Origin: an uncultured Schlesneria sp.
GTDB lineage: Bacteria; Planctomycetota; Planctomycetia; Planctomycetales; Planctomycetaceae
Length of the DNA stretch: 64,000 nucleotides
NCBI GenBank assembly: GCA_903904835.1
Contig: CAIVEI010000022.1
Location: 27,662-91,661, forward strand
Direction of reading: 5' to 3'
Below are positions 26,501 to 35,940 of this stretch, piece after piece (position 1 is the first letter of the stretch; every line of letters begins with the position of its first letter). Both the position numbers and the translations under genes were made by a program. Under the pieces are notes generated by a model, which saw only the letters and a list, made by a program, of their open reading frames with translations, was not told the origin of the DNA and searched no databases.

Positions 26501-28288
26501 GTTCTTGAAGAAATTCGAAGAAGTTCTTCCGATCAAAAGGCAATCATTGAATCAACAATTGCCATGATCGAGTTATTTGAAGATTCACACAAATTTGCAC
26601 GTCAAACGAGGCTTTTGGCCGAATTGGCCTCGTACGACCAAGCAGCAGAAGTTGTTTTCGCCGGGCAAAAATGCAATCTGGGTGACTTGGTAAAAACACG
26701 ACTTCGATTGAACGAATCGAAGTTGAGATCGCAACCGCTGACGCTGGAACGAACCTGGTCTCTTCCGCTATCTGACGATGCTCAAGTAATTATCCCGAAA
26801 TACGATCCACCGTCCGCAGACCTCGCATCACTGTTGATTTGCATGAAATCCGAAAAGTTAACTAACAGATGGTTGTGGCGATGTGTTAATCGGGCGACCG
26901 GTGACATCCGGTGGGAAGAGACCGCATCATGTCCGATCCTGGTCGCCGGTTGGAATGACGTCGATTTGTTGATCGGAACAATGCATGGTTGGGAAGCACT
27001 CACTCCAGGCAACGGGCAGCGCGTATGGACCCAAACGGACTCTGCAAAGTCGACGCCATTATTTGCAGGTGGTACAGATGACTTTGATGAATCAGTGTTG
27101 TGGCCAGCGTCATTTGATTTGGAGCGAGGGGTTCGATTGTTTGACCCCTATGACGGACAAATCGTCGTCAGTATCAAACCTCCCGGTCACTTGCACGGCG
27201 TCGTTGGGTTTGGTCGTGTCCCAAATAGCGGTGATTCGAAACGTCAATCCTCAGCGAAAGGCGATAACCCAAAGTCGCCGCAAGCGATAACATCAGACAT
27301 ATTGCAGAAGCATTCCTTTGTCGTATTTATGCAAACAACAAAGCCGACTCGAACCTGGATGGCGACTGCGTCGACTCCGCGCAACCGATGGTCGATCGAT
27401 AAAATCGCCGTTGACGGCGAACTCTGGCACGCTGCTCCAATTGTCATACAGGATCAAATCATCGTTATTACCAACGACATGCACATGGTCGGTCAGAGAT
27501 TTGCAAACCAGCCCGTAGACCGGCCAGATCGAGGAAATCCGGTTTTCACCGGATCGCCACCGTCGAAATCGGGCGGAGCGGAATTCTTGACACATGACGA
27601 AGTATTAGAATTTGCATCCCGGCTTGATGACGAGGTCAAGTCCTACGTCTTGCAGCAGCTCAATCGCTCGTTGGCACAAGGAACAAAAGATGACGTGGCA
27701 CGGAGAAATAGAAATTTCTGGGAGTATCAGAATTTTCCCATCGGCCAAGCCAGTCCCATTGTGTGGAAACAATCTGGAATTCTCGTCGCCGTGGTGGACG
27801 GGTCGTTACTAATGTCATTTGACCCTGACAATGGAACTCGGAGATATTCCTCAGGCTTGTCCGACTTCCCGATGCAGAACCCCAGGAATCAGATCGGTAC
27901 TCATGACGATCTGGTATTCGCCGCCAGTCAGGGGTTTTTACGTGGAATTTCGATTCGCGATGGTAAGCTCCGTTTTGAAAAATATCTCGGTGATACCGCA
28001 CCACAATGGAAAACGTCAGTCGCCTGGACCGCTCGTCCCAGACAGGGTTCTACGAATATTTCCGGTGAAGTACGGAGCCATAATTGTCTTCTCGCTGTCT
28101 GGGCACTGGGTGTGACTGATCAAAGTGAACACACGGTGCTGCTTTGCGACGGCGAAACGGGAGAAATTACTCAACGGCTTCGCGCTGAATCCAAACCGCG
28201 AGACCTCACCTTGACGGAAGATGGGCAGGGAATACTCTGGACTGAAAAAAGCCTCATTGGCCTGCAAACATCTGTCGTCAGTCAATAA
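23585..28288 (+). CDS. Large PQQ-binding-like beta-propeller protein with helical repeats
   Basis: About 1,567 residues from the ATG at 23585; a GTG at 23558 with GAAGG upstream is an alternative. An N-terminal hydrophobic segment (CLVSACVFASAMICAI) suggests export or a membrane anchor. A helical TPR-like part follows, then a first PQQ-like propeller (for example WNILTGEPAW, LDASDGRMLW, LDDQDGRLEW, IDVMDGSVVW). A middle helical region (about 770-1030) follows, then a second set of blades (WEALTPGNGQRVW, LLCDGETGEI). The doubled layout suggests a periplasmic scaffold, related in fold to BamB rather than to alcohol dehydrogenases. Its stop codon abuts the convergent gene with no spacer. Function unknown. 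Confidence 0.85.
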   Translation: MTSKSNRRINWSEEGGTLLAQAIRDRFCLVSACVFASAMICAITSSSGAPQVATRHPFRENATLPFDRNLLKRFGTVEDLIADQRWVEAMGILQEIVQTENKGLVLVRPGAAGNVATYLNVATRCNVLMSRVSREGRLAYRQKVDPQAKRWFEAWQRTRDDAELLRIVHQAFLSSYGDDALLALGESAWDRGEFSTARSWWEQLVPLPEKANPSNYPNLLRYPDSEFDQPTILARTVMCSILEREPIRAAEEIRQFSERYPTAEGWLAGKQGVLCDRLRQVLDDSKQWARRKTNAEVETFALSPSRFRRIPESIDVGALRWFQPLMTRSLRRPVEPIHVKKELLSFFPVVYDKIVLVNDWDSIQAWNILTGEPAWQSDQRDSAIIYPSNIGDPSNIPEQICVGVPFNTMTIDGSRLYARMGSPVTSSSNRQYRELESDLVCLDLTQEGKLIWKLSSRELFRDDLWRFEGTPIIVNGRAYFAASRRRPQLELMVACLDASDGRMLWQRPVGGFRSSVDDSFNRVSHLLLTAGGGKVFFSTDVGAIVALDDQDGRLEWAVTYESRTDESPAALSNPDQKGLLPPLFHQGLLFVAPNDADFALCLKADSGQIEWKYHYLSNPSDPNSEPFRREQENRQRRENQWHQLLGVADGGAAGRLIVSGTSLSAIDVMDGSVVWTTPKNENSGFGRGLLVGDQILLPGRETIEIYSQQTGQPLKEKLLKTPDSAQQGGNLIFANGMLLVAQPDRLSAYFEYSVLKERIEREVTERSDNNSIQLQLAEIEAAEGLIENAAGRIQQIIERNDQEDPESVIARRQLSKLLQDAGTNAFREKKLISTREYWQRALTFADDSAHRIELIFKLAGVEEALNRPDMALEFLQTILRDERLADSPRVLSSTGRDATDEMSRLIAEHGRTAYLSIEAAAAKELETLRLVPDAEQLRKLIRTYPHASLLTEARQLLSRQYRDAGDISQAYAVLEEIRRSSSDQKAIIESTIAMIELFEDSHKFARQTRLLAELASYDQAAEVVFAGQKCNLGDLVKTRLRLNESKLRSQPLTLERTWSLPLSDDAQVIIPKYDPPSADLASLLICMKSEKLTNRWLWRCVNRATGDIRWEETASCPILVAGWNDVDLLIGTMHGWEALTPGNGQRVWTQTDSAKSTPLFAGGTDDFDESVLWPASFDLERGVRLFDPYDGQIVVSIKPPGHLHGVVGFGRVPNSGDSKRQSSAKGDNPKSPQAITSDILQKHSFVVFMQTTKPTRTWMATASTPRNRWSIDKIAVDGELWHAAPIVIQDQIIVITNDMHMVGQRFANQPVDRPDRGNPVFTGSPPSKSGGAEFLTHDEVLEFASRLDDEVKSYVLQQLNRSLAQGTKDDVARRNRNFWEYQNFPIGQASPIVWKQSGILVAVVDGSLLMSFDPDNGTRRYSSGLSDFPMQNPRNQIGTHDDLVFAASQGFLRGISIRDGKLRFEKYLGDTAPQWKTSVAWTARPRQGSTNISGEVRSHNCLLAVWALGVTDQSEHTVLLCDGETGEITQRLRAESKPRDLTLTEDGQGILWTEKSLIGLQTSVVSQ

Positions 28289-29884
28289 TCAGAATTCAAC
28301 CTTGATATTTTCACGGCTATACATCGGCAGATGTCTGTAGTAGACCTCAAGCGTCATGACCGAAAGGCAGGTCATGTACAGTCGCCCCCCTCCGCCGTGT
28401 GGATCGGCCAGATCCCAGCTTCCCGCAAGATGCCCATCCTTGAGCGGGTGCTGAGTCCGGACAAGTTGGTCTCGCATCAATTCGTTCCAGCGAGTCCACT
28501 CTTCGCCGCCCCAATGGTGCATGACCTGAGTCGCATAATAATTGAAGTACATGTTGTTCGGTTGAGGTTTAATTTTGTCGAGGTATTGAACCCCTTCTGC
28601 CAGCTTTTTGTTTTTATGGTCCCATCCCAAATACATCCGACACAGCAGTCCGACGGCGGTCATCGTCGGCGTCGGTTGCGCTTTATCAATGGCGGGGTCA
28701 TAGACATATTGTGCCCCTCCTTCGGCTTGAGCCAGCTTGAGAAACTTTTCGGCATTCTTGAAAGACGTGGTTGGAAATTTGAGCTTCGCGTTGGTGCCGC
28801 TCTTCAGTGCCATCACTTCCCAACCGGTGACGGACATATCACCAGGATCGCGTGGATTGTATCGCCATCCCCCGTCCTTGGGATTCTGCGCCTTGACGAT
28901 AAAGTCGAGAGCTCCCTCTGCTGCCTTCCGAACGCGCGAGTCTTTGGACATTGCCGCACACTCGCAAAGTGCGATCGTGCAAAGTCCCTGGACGTACATT
29001 CCTTCGTTGGCGGTCACTTTGCCCCGGAGATCCAAGCCAGTTTCAGTCGGCTGTCCGGCCTTAATCAAGAAATCAATTCCTCGCTTAACGTTCTTTTGAT
29101 AATCCCCCTTCTGATGCGTATGCCCGCCCCCCAGAAATGCCAGCAAGGCCATACCTGTTGCCCCTGTTGGACAATTGGTAAACGATCCGTCCTGAGAACA
29201 CTGGCCTTTGCAGTCGGCGTGCTTCGAATGGGCAAAGCTCCAGCTTCCGTCCGGCAATTGATGGTTTGTCAGCCATTTCATTCCCGATGCCACAGACGCT
29301 TCGCTGGCAGAATTACCTCCAAATTTGGTTACCATCGTCTTCTTCGCTTGCGCTGACATGCGTCCTGACGTTTCATTGCCAACTTTGATACCTGCCAAGC
29401 CAGGCAGCCCGCCGGAATCCGCCTCAAGCTGCGGAATGCCGTCGCTGACGTTCAAGTCGATTGGCCCTTTGGTTTCAAAGGCAAGGTTTGATGTCGTCTC
29501 CTGAGAGACGATCGACTGAGGCGTGGAATCGTTGATGTCCTCGGGCTGAAGCATCGATTGCTCGACGATCTCTTCAGCGGGTTCCTCTTGATCGGTGACT
29601 GTGGTGAAAACCTCTTCAACGATTTGCGGAGTTTTCAGCACAACTAAGGCGAGCGCACCAAGAACCATCGCATGCAACGAAAGACTGATCAACGTAACGA
29701 TCGGTAATCTTAGCCGACTTGCTTCTGACGGCTTCGGGACGATTGTTTGATCGATCGGCAAAGCGAGTTTTAACGGTTTGGTTGCCGCCGGCGTCGCTGT
29801 CCTGGGAATTACTACCGGGCTGTCTGGAGATGTCGGCAGGGATGAAGGTTCGAGGCGTTCAGCACTCATAAGAGACTCGCACAT
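28289..29884 (-). CDS. Membrane-anchored prenyltransferase/squalene-cyclase-like repeat protein
   Basis: 531 residues (an ATG at 29869 would remove five). A Pro-rich cytoplasmic N-terminus is followed by one transmembrane helix (about 60-82), an acidic linker, then an alpha/alpha-barrel region (about 190-525) with the repeat pattern seen in terpenoid cyclases (MKWLTNHQLPDGSW, IVKAQNPKDGGWRY). No DXDD motif is present, so catalysis like that of squalene-hopene cyclase is unlikely. Cys-rich loops near HADCKGQC are odd and could bind metal. It lies in line with two membrane-anchored VWA proteins that share the same N-terminal layout; they may form one complex. Confidence 0.85.
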   Translation of the reverse strand: MCESLMSAERLEPSSLPTSPDSPVVIPRTATPAATKPLKLALPIDQTIVPKPSEASRLRLPIVTLISLSLHAMVLGALALVVLKTPQIVEEVFTTVTDQEEPAEEIVEQSMLQPEDINDSTPQSIVSQETTSNLAFETKGPIDLNVSDGIPQLEADSGGLPGLAGIKVGNETSGRMSAQAKKTMVTKFGGNSASEASVASGMKWLTNHQLPDGSWSFAHSKHADCKGQCSQDGSFTNCPTGATGMALLAFLGGGHTHQKGDYQKNVKRGIDFLIKAGQPTETGLDLRGKVTANEGMYVQGLCTIALCECAAMSKDSRVRKAAEGALDFIVKAQNPKDGGWRYNPRDPGDMSVTGWEVMALKSGTNAKLKFPTTSFKNAEKFLKLAQAEGGAQYVYDPAIDKAQPTPTMTAVGLLCRMYLGWDHKNKKLAEGVQYLDKIKPQPNNMYFNYYATQVMHHWGGEEWTRWNELMRDQLVRTQHPLKDGHLAGSWDLADPHGGGGRLYMTCLSVMTLEVYYRHLPMYSRENIKVEF

Positions 29885-30056
29885 GTTCGACAGAAAGAAT
29901 GAATCGTCCGAACGGAGTATCCGTTTAGAAAAATGTTGAAAAACGTGTTATTTAGAAATTATGTCAAACACGACGGCGAACTGCCAACGATACGTCGGAG
30001 GAGGAAGCAATCGCGACGTCGTGGGTCACACCGTTGCCGACAATTGCGGTCTTGGA

Positions 30057-31982
30057 CTACTGCTTTGGAATTTTAATGTCGTTAATTTTATCGTAGTTTG
30101 GATTGCGGTAAACCTCGACGAACTTCATGGCGAATCCGCTGTCGAGTTCCCATTGAGCTCGACGCGCCCAAGGTGTTTGTGGATGATTTTCGATCACTGC
30201 CTGTAACTCCTTTTTCGCGGTCTCATTTTGTTTCTTTAATTCGTCAAAGTCGACTTTGGTCTGCCTGATTTGTTCTTTATCTGGTTCCAGAAGTTCTTTC
30301 ACGCGATGGATGTCCCAGCAATTATTCATCGGATTTTTGGGGACCGGTCGCTGCTTGCGGTGCTGGTCGAGCGATAGCAGCAATTGAAATAATCGAACTC
30401 GGAACGCCAGCAATTGACCGTGCATCAGGTCGTAGTTCGCTCGCCAGCGTTGCGAGGTTTCTTTGTCTCGCATCCTCTTCACAGAATCGAGAACCCGAGC
30501 CTGATCGTTCAGCATGCTCATTGCCCGAAGCGCTCTTTTGAAGGTTTCTTCACCCTGCCGGTCGAAGGTCGCCGGATCAACGCTGTAGTGATGCTGTTGC
30601 ATGTTCAGCTTGTCGTCGGTGTGCGGATTGAGTGCTGCGACAACTTGCCATTGTGCTTCGCGAAATTTGTGCTCCATTCGATCCTTGATATAGGCCTGTC
30701 GCGAGGTAAGGTCAGGCGTGTATTCGCGCATGTCAAGCAAGTCGAATTTTCGCTTCTCGTTTGTTCCCGCCCCGCTCAGGTTTTCTTCGTTTCCCGGCAG
30801 CATGAAAAATATGCCGCCGGTCTGCTTTGCAATCCGCACTTGCTCGTACGGTCCGAAGCCGCTGGAAAAGACGTCCCAGCGGTGATGAAGACCATCAAAT
30901 TGCAGACATTCCGGTTCCGGCGTCTCTGGCCCCCGATTGATCCGAATCCAGTGGTGCAGGCCGTATTTCGGGTCGACCCAGTGCACGTGAGCGTACGGGT
31001 AACCAAACACGGAATAGTGCCCCAGCACATAAACCGGTGCCTTCATCCGTTTGCAGACGTCGATCGTCTCTTCGACATTCTTGCCATCATCGCCCGATTC
31101 GTCTGTCACGACGATGATGACGAGTTTTCGTCGCTGACTGCGCGCGGTGTCTCGGTACTTTGTCACGGCGGCCTGGATAGCACTGCAAGTATTCTCGATG
31201 CCAGACTCGTCGATCCGAATCTTATCGATGGCCTTCTTGATTTCTTCGACGTTTGATGTTGGTTTGGGCGTATGCTCGTTCACTTTCTCGCCAAAACTCA
31301 ACACCGACGTCAGCAGCATTTCGTCAGAGACCTTCAATCGGGAATCACTTTTCTGGACAAGGCCCAGTTCTTCATAGACTTTGTAGAATCGCTCGCGGAT
31401 TTCCTTCTGATCGTCTTTCATGCTCTCAGACTCGTCGAACAACCAGACGACAAGCACCTTTTGCTCTCGCATCAGGCGAACCAGTTCCTGTGTCATCTGT
31501 CCGAGAGCCGCACCATATCCTTCAACAACGCGCCCGATATCACCTGTTACCTGGCTAGCACCAAGATCCTGAGAGATCATATTCAGGCCCGGTAAATTGA
31601 TATTGCTGATGTTCACTTTGACAGTGGGCACCTGCAGGCTACCGGCTTCATCGAGCTTGTATTGCGCGATTGCTGGACCGCCCGCTCCACCGCCTGTCGA
31701 AATACCGCTCGAGGCGATGTCACCCGCAACGTCGTTGATGGTGTCGACAGCGATGGTCGATTGTTCAACCTCGTTATGAAACTCTTCTTGTGCCCGTTCG
31801 TCGGTTAGGACGGAATCGACAATCATCTGCAGTTGAGCTAGCGGCGCTTTAAAGACGATTAGTGACAGTCCCGCCAGCAACAAAGCATGGACCACGAACG
31901 AAACGACCAGACCCGATACCATCGAACGGTTCGAAGCTCGTGTTGGAAAGGGACCAGTAGTTTCGGGAACCAATTCGGTCAT
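30057..31982 (-). CDS. Membrane-anchored VWA domain protein 1
   Basis: 641 residues. A short N-terminus precedes one transmembrane helix (about 24-45), a linker with Gly-rich S-G-G-G-A-G-G, then a von Willebrand A domain. The MIDAS metal site is complete in DESES (Asp183, Ser185, Ser187), and later VVTDESGDDG supplies the distal Asp. A helical C-terminal region of about 200 residues follows. VWA domains bind protein ligands through a divalent metal. The same architecture is repeated in the gene at 32128, from which it is separated by 145 bases on the same strand. Probably acts in the periplasm. Confidence 0.88.
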   Translation of the reverse strand: MTELVPETTGPFPTRASNRSMVSGLVVSFVVHALLLAGLSLIVFKAPLAQLQMIVDSVLTDERAQEEFHNEVEQSTIAVDTINDVAGDIASSGISTGGGAGGPAIAQYKLDEAGSLQVPTVKVNISNINLPGLNMISQDLGASQVTGDIGRVVEGYGAALGQMTQELVRLMREQKVLVVWLFDESESMKDDQKEIRERFYKVYEELGLVQKSDSRLKVSDEMLLTSVLSFGEKVNEHTPKPTSNVEEIKKAIDKIRIDESGIENTCSAIQAAVTKYRDTARSQRRKLVIIVVTDESGDDGKNVEETIDVCKRMKAPVYVLGHYSVFGYPYAHVHWVDPKYGLHHWIRINRGPETPEPECLQFDGLHHRWDVFSSGFGPYEQVRIAKQTGGIFFMLPGNEENLSGAGTNEKRKFDLLDMREYTPDLTSRQAYIKDRMEHKFREAQWQVVAALNPHTDDKLNMQQHHYSVDPATFDRQGEETFKRALRAMSMLNDQARVLDSVKRMRDKETSQRWRANYDLMHGQLLAFRVRLFQLLLSLDQHRKQRPVPKNPMNNCWDIHRVKELLEPDKEQIRQTKVDFDELKKQNETAKKELQAVIENHPQTPWARRAQWELDSGFAMKFVEVYRNPNYDKINDIKIPKQ

Positions 31983-32127
31983 ATTCCGTCTCGCAATGGT
32001 GATTGTGATTCTGCTAAATCTCAGTCACCATAATTCCAATCTCGGCGCCGAACCTCACGCTGTTCGTCGAACGAAACGCATGTTGTCAAACGAAAACTCA
32101 TTGTCGGCAGGAATACTGCAAAACCAA

Positions 32128-34065
32128 CTAGATGTCGCGACGCTGAGGTGGGTCAGCATTGACCTGTTTCTTCACTTTTTTCTTCGTCACAGGATCGATT
32201 GTTTCGATGATTTTGGGTCCCTGTGCTTTCTGATTTCCAGCAGCCATAGGTGGATTAGCGTCATAGTGCGACTCTTTCCATTCCCAACCCATCGGCACAC
32301 CTAATTCTCGTTTCGCCAGCAATTCCCATGGTGTTCTGGGGTGATCGTCGATCACATGGCTCAGGTACTCTTTGGCCTTGCTCGCCATCTTCTTGGTAGT
32401 TGCACCTGACGTGATTTCATTGGCCGGAACGAGTCGCCACTGGTTATTGCCCGCAGTTTCAAACTTCTTAGGATTCGCCTTCATTTCCGCGAGCATCGTA
32501 TTGTAGCCAAAGGCGCGGACGCGAAGTGCGAGTGTTCGCCCCATGGCAAGGTCATAACTGGCCTTCCAGCGGGCTTCTTTGATTTTCACGCGATCCTTCT
32601 CGCCCTGTTCGAGAAGTCTCAGCAGACTATCCAGACTTAGGTCGAGATCGGCGATTGGTTTTTGAGCCTCCGTCAATTCCTGACGTAAAACAGTGTCGTT
32701 GTCCGCTTTGAAATCGAGCCGAGGCATGGCAATGCTGAGGACCTTGCGACGTTGGGTTTCGCTGACCAAAGCCGCGCAAGCCTGGACGAGTGAGGATTTG
32801 GCTTTGTTGTGGCGTAAATCATTCTCCAGCGTCGGAATCGGACGATAGTCGGGAGAATAATTCCGCATCACGGCAGCGTCGAATTGGTGCTGGCCCCGTC
32901 CGTTGTCTGCGATAAAGTAAAGTCCATTTGTTTCTGAACAAAGTCGCGTGAGTGCATAGGGACCAAATCCGGAAGACATATCGTCTAGGTCGTAACTGTT
33001 CGTCCCCCAGAAACCCAGGCGAACCAGTTCCGGATAGAATGACTCAGGCCCCTTTTGCATGACGCCAATCACTGTCTCGCCGTTCTCCATTTCAAACTGA
33101 GATTCCACTGTTTCACGTCCGAATGGGGCTGAGTCTCCGACACAATAACATCGAATCTGGTATTTCCGGCAGGTCACAATCGCCTGCTCGAGATTCACCG
33201 GATCGCTGCCCGCTTCGTCTGTGACAATGATCATCATCACGCGATGGTCTCGATCACTTTGAGATTTAAATTTGTTGGCAGCCAGATTGACTGCTGCAAA
33301 CGTGTTTTCCGTCCCGGACGATTCCGATTTGATCTTGCGAACCGTCTTCACCAAGTCAGCAGCGTCATCTAATGGCTTGTCGGTCACGACAGTGCATTTT
33401 TCGCCGAAGACGGCGACCGCACTTCTTAATGCTTTGTCCGCACCGACGTTCAGTTGCGTTAACTGGTTGTAAACGTTTTCCACGCGGTCTGCGATTTGAG
33501 CTCGACGTCCCGATAACGATGGCGACACATCGAACAGCCAGACCACCAGGGTTTTCTTTTCCCGCAGCGAATTCGCGATTTCCCACGAGAGACGATCGAT
33601 CGCCCCGTTGACGCCTCCTGCATGTTCCGTTGTTCCCGAGGTGGCGACCGACGCGAGCACATCTGTCTTGGACGGCCGCGGTAGTTCATCCGTCGTCGGT
33701 GCTGAAACACTCACCACTACACTCGAATTGACACTTTTTTCAATTTCCGTCTGTGTGTCTTTCGAGAGCGCTGATGAGGCTTCTTGCGATGCGGAAAAGG
33801 TTGTGATATCGCCCTCTGTACCAATCTGATCTGACACGGTCGAGTCGAATCGAGGCTGGAATGAATCATCACCTTCGTGGTCTACGACCGTTGAAACGGA
33901 CGCCACGGAATTGATGTTCTGAGCAATCTTGATGACGCCCAGTATGCCCAGACCGAGTATGTGCACGCCAAAACTGACGAGGCATGCAATCAGCAAGGTG
34001 CGCGGAACCCGAGCGGTCTCGATCTCCATGTCGAAAACTTCGGGCTGTGATGCATTTGTACTCAC
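32128..34065 (-). CDS. Membrane-anchored VWA domain protein 2
   Basis: 645 residues from a GTG at 34065, which has AGAGGAG about 8 bases upstream; the frame runs open to 34149 without an SD. One transmembrane helix (about 24-46), a Ser/Thr-rich linker, then a VWA domain with a complete MIDAS motif DVSPS (Asp179, Ser181, Ser183) and VTDEAGSDP. It is a diverged paralogue of the gene downstream, sharing the LREKKTLVVWLFD-type lead-in and the closing SSGFGPYALTRL segment. Transcription would run 34065 to 28289 through both VWA genes and the cyclase-fold gene. Confidence 0.88.
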   Translation of the reverse strand: MSTNASQPEVFDMEIETARVPRTLLIACLVSFGVHILGLGILGVIKIAQNINSVASVSTVVDHEGDDSFQPRFDSTVSDQIGTEGDITTFSASQEASSALSKDTQTEIEKSVNSSVVVSVSAPTTDELPRPSKTDVLASVATSGTTEHAGGVNGAIDRLSWEIANSLREKKTLVVWLFDVSPSLSGRRAQIADRVENVYNQLTQLNVGADKALRSAVAVFGEKCTVVTDKPLDDAADLVKTVRKIKSESSGTENTFAAVNLAANKFKSQSDRDHRVMMIIVTDEAGSDPVNLEQAIVTCRKYQIRCYCVGDSAPFGRETVESQFEMENGETVIGVMQKGPESFYPELVRLGFWGTNSYDLDDMSSGFGPYALTRLCSETNGLYFIADNGRGQHQFDAAVMRNYSPDYRPIPTLENDLRHNKAKSSLVQACAALVSETQRRKVLSIAMPRLDFKADNDTVLRQELTEAQKPIADLDLSLDSLLRLLEQGEKDRVKIKEARWKASYDLAMGRTLALRVRAFGYNTMLAEMKANPKKFETAGNNQWRLVPANEITSGATTKKMASKAKEYLSHVIDDHPRTPWELLAKRELGVPMGWEWKESHYDANPPMAAGNQKAQGPKIIETIDPVTKKKVKKQVNADPPQRRDI

Positions 34066-34486
34066 GAGCGGCTCCTCTGATACCGGTCCCCGCCGGGTCT
34101 CACCATGATTTGATAGACAACAATACTCTACCGCTTTGCCAGACCCCAAGCAATTCTTAACACTTTTACAGCATTCTTGTTGGGTGTGCTGGTATTACCT
34201 CCCAATCTCGAAAAACCTTCGTTTTGTGGAGCGGATCGAGTTAATCGAAGAGGGAGGTTTCATCGTGTCACCTTGGCTCAGAGCGAAGTGGACCCGGTGG
34301 TACTACTGAGAAATCTGAGGCGACATCGCTGGTTTGGTGGAATTGTTGAAATCAACAGGGTCCGCGAGGCCTGTGGAAAAATAGCACAACTCGTTTCATT
34401 GCAATGGCTTATGAGGCAAGCCATTCAGCGAAAAGCCGGAGCGAAAGGGTTTGTCTCGATGAATGAATGCGCTCTTCGTTTCGGGG
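34066..34486. other. Gap between VWA gene and HAAS-type gene
   Basis: 421 bases with no supported gene. A plus-strand frame at 34177-34602 is Arg/His-rich, overlaps the Gly-rich end of the next gene antisense and looks like non-coding sequence. The segment next to 34065 should hold the promoter for the VWA/cyclase-fold cluster, but I cannot place it with confidence. Confidence 0.4.
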
Positions 34487-35827
34487 CTAGAAAAACCCAC
34501 CACCGCCTCCCATGCTGCCGACTCCACCGCCCATACCTCCGCCGGAAGTTCCGTGCTCGGATACTCCGCGAATTTTTGACTGGTCGCGAATACACATACT
34601 GACGTAGTCAGGTAGTTGAATTGTTAATTCATTGAGTTTTCCGCTTTCTAGGTTGAACATGACGTGATTCTTTCGAAGCCAGACGCTCGTCGACGCTCCG
34701 CTCGTTCCATCCAGCCCGTTCCAATACCCGTAATCCACCGGGTCCGGTTTCAAGTGTGCCAAACCGAATTGTGCTTGATATTCACCTGCGGGAAGCAACC
34801 ATTCTTCAGACGGAACCCATTTTCCATGCCTGATGACATCGTCAATCGGGACGATCCATCGATCATTTACGGAATACATCGAAGAGGAGCTTTCAGGTTC
34901 GACTGCAACCGTCAGATTCTTGTCTTTACCAAGCGACAAAAGCGGCATTGAGACGCCAGGCCAGCGACCTGTAGCTCGCCAGGCTCGGCCAGCAACCGTG
35001 CGAGATCCATGGGGGCGTAACCGCATTACCAAACCGAGGGCGCTGAAATCCAAGTCGGCGGGTAGTTCATCAACGCGGAAGATAACTTTTGTCATCTCGG
35101 GCAATTTCCCCGGCACCACAACGTGCTCAATATGATCTTGTTCGGAAGGAATTGTGAACGATGACGTGGCGACTTCGTTGAATTGCGTTCTGATTGTGAC
35201 TTCGAAACGCCCCGGTTCCGTCAGTCCACAATCGACCATCCCCGATGGATCAAGAGTAAATTGCTGTGCATTGCCCCCATTCGACACTGGCCAGCCAAGT
35301 TCAACTTGCTTCGTGACTGTCACAGTACACCCCGTCGCTGGGGGACCATCTTCGGTATCGACGGTGACTTTCAACCGCAAATGACTCTTTCGCGGTTCAC
35401 GATCGTTATATGTTTCCGTTTGCTGAGGCGGCTTAATGAGACCAACAATCCGCTCCATCAATTCCGCATTGGCCTTCTGCTGCTGAGCAGCACTTAACTG
35501 TTGCTGGTGCAGCATCCATGCCATCATGCCGACCAGTACGGCACAGACCATCATGGAAAACAGTGCACTTCCAACGGCAATTCGTTGTGACATGATTTTA
35601 CTCCACATGGCTTGAAACCAAAGTTTTCGAGCAATCTCTCGGGGGTCACCAAAGCGGCTTAACACACGTTCTTTTGCGGACGCCTCATCACCACCCTGAA
35701 TCAAAAGTTCGCGACGCAGTCCGCACTGCAAGTGGTCTAGGATTTCGTCGACAATATCCTGACGCAATGATTCCGGCTCATCCTCACGGAAAGGCGGCAG
35801 TCGAGTCGTGATTTCACGAGCATCCAT
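34487..35827 (-). CDS. HAAS/permease-prefix-like membrane protein with Gly-rich tail
   Basis: 446 residues. The first 75 residues resemble the helical HAAS/permease-prefix domain that usually partners PadR regulators (DEILDHLQCGLRREL, then VLSRFGDPREIARKLW). One transmembrane helix (about 84-106) follows, a Gln-rich coiled segment, and a beta-rich outer domain of about 300 residues. The C-terminus ends in a Gly/Met-rich run such as GGGMGGGVGSMGGGGG. It lies 113 bases downstream of padR on the same strand, so PadR probably controls it. A palindromic repeat separates them. Function unknown; an envelope sensor is one possibility. Confidence 0.8.
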   Translation of the reverse strand: MDAREITTRLPPFREDEPESLRQDIVDEILDHLQCGLRRELLIQGGDEASAKERVLSRFGDPREIARKLWFQAMWSKIMSQRIAVGSALFSMMVCAVLVGMMAWMLHQQQLSAAQQQKANAELMERIVGLIKPPQQTETYNDREPRKSHLRLKVTVDTEDGPPATGCTVTVTKQVELGWPVSNGGNAQQFTLDPSGMVDCGLTEPGRFEVTIRTQFNEVATSSFTIPSEQDHIEHVVVPGKLPEMTKVIFRVDELPADLDFSALGLVMRLRPHGSRTVAGRAWRATGRWPGVSMPLLSLGKDKNLTVAVEPESSSSMYSVNDRWIVPIDDVIRHGKWVPSEEWLLPAGEYQAQFGLAHLKPDPVDYGYWNGLDGTSGASTSVWLRKNHVMFNLESGKLNELTIQLPDYVSMCIRDQSKIRGVSEHGTSGGGMGGGVGSMGGGGGFF

Positions 35828-35866
35828 CGTTTGAACCTGATGTTTAGATCGTCGGGACGCTTTCTT

Positions 35867-35937
35867 CGTAGTATAGGCTTTAGCCCGTACGCTATTAAGT
35901 TCAATCCTGTTTCGTACGGGCTAAAGCCCATACTACG
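35867..35937. repeat. Palindromic repeat inside the padR unit
   Basis: Two 25-base arms (35867-35891 and 35913-35937) are inverted repeats with one mismatch in 25; the arms centre on GGCTTTAGCCCGTACG. The loop is 21 bases. It fills most of the gap between padR and its partner gene and would fold into a very stable hairpin in their shared mRNA. It has no T-tract. Likely a REP/MITE-like dispersed element. Confidence 0.8.
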
Positions 35938-35940
35938 ATT

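Noticed and set aside
28331..29356. 341-residue plus-strand frame
   Set aside because: Antisense of the cyclase-fold gene with scattered Cys and His; the minus-strand product has clear repeat motifs.
28289..29884. A second squalene-hopene cyclase
   Set aside because: It has the barrel repeats but not the DXDD acid motif, and it is membrane anchored with a different domain order.
34177..34602. 141-residue plus-strand frame
   Set aside because: Arg/His-rich, no SD, antisense to the Gly-rich end of the HAAS-type gene, with no recognisable motif.
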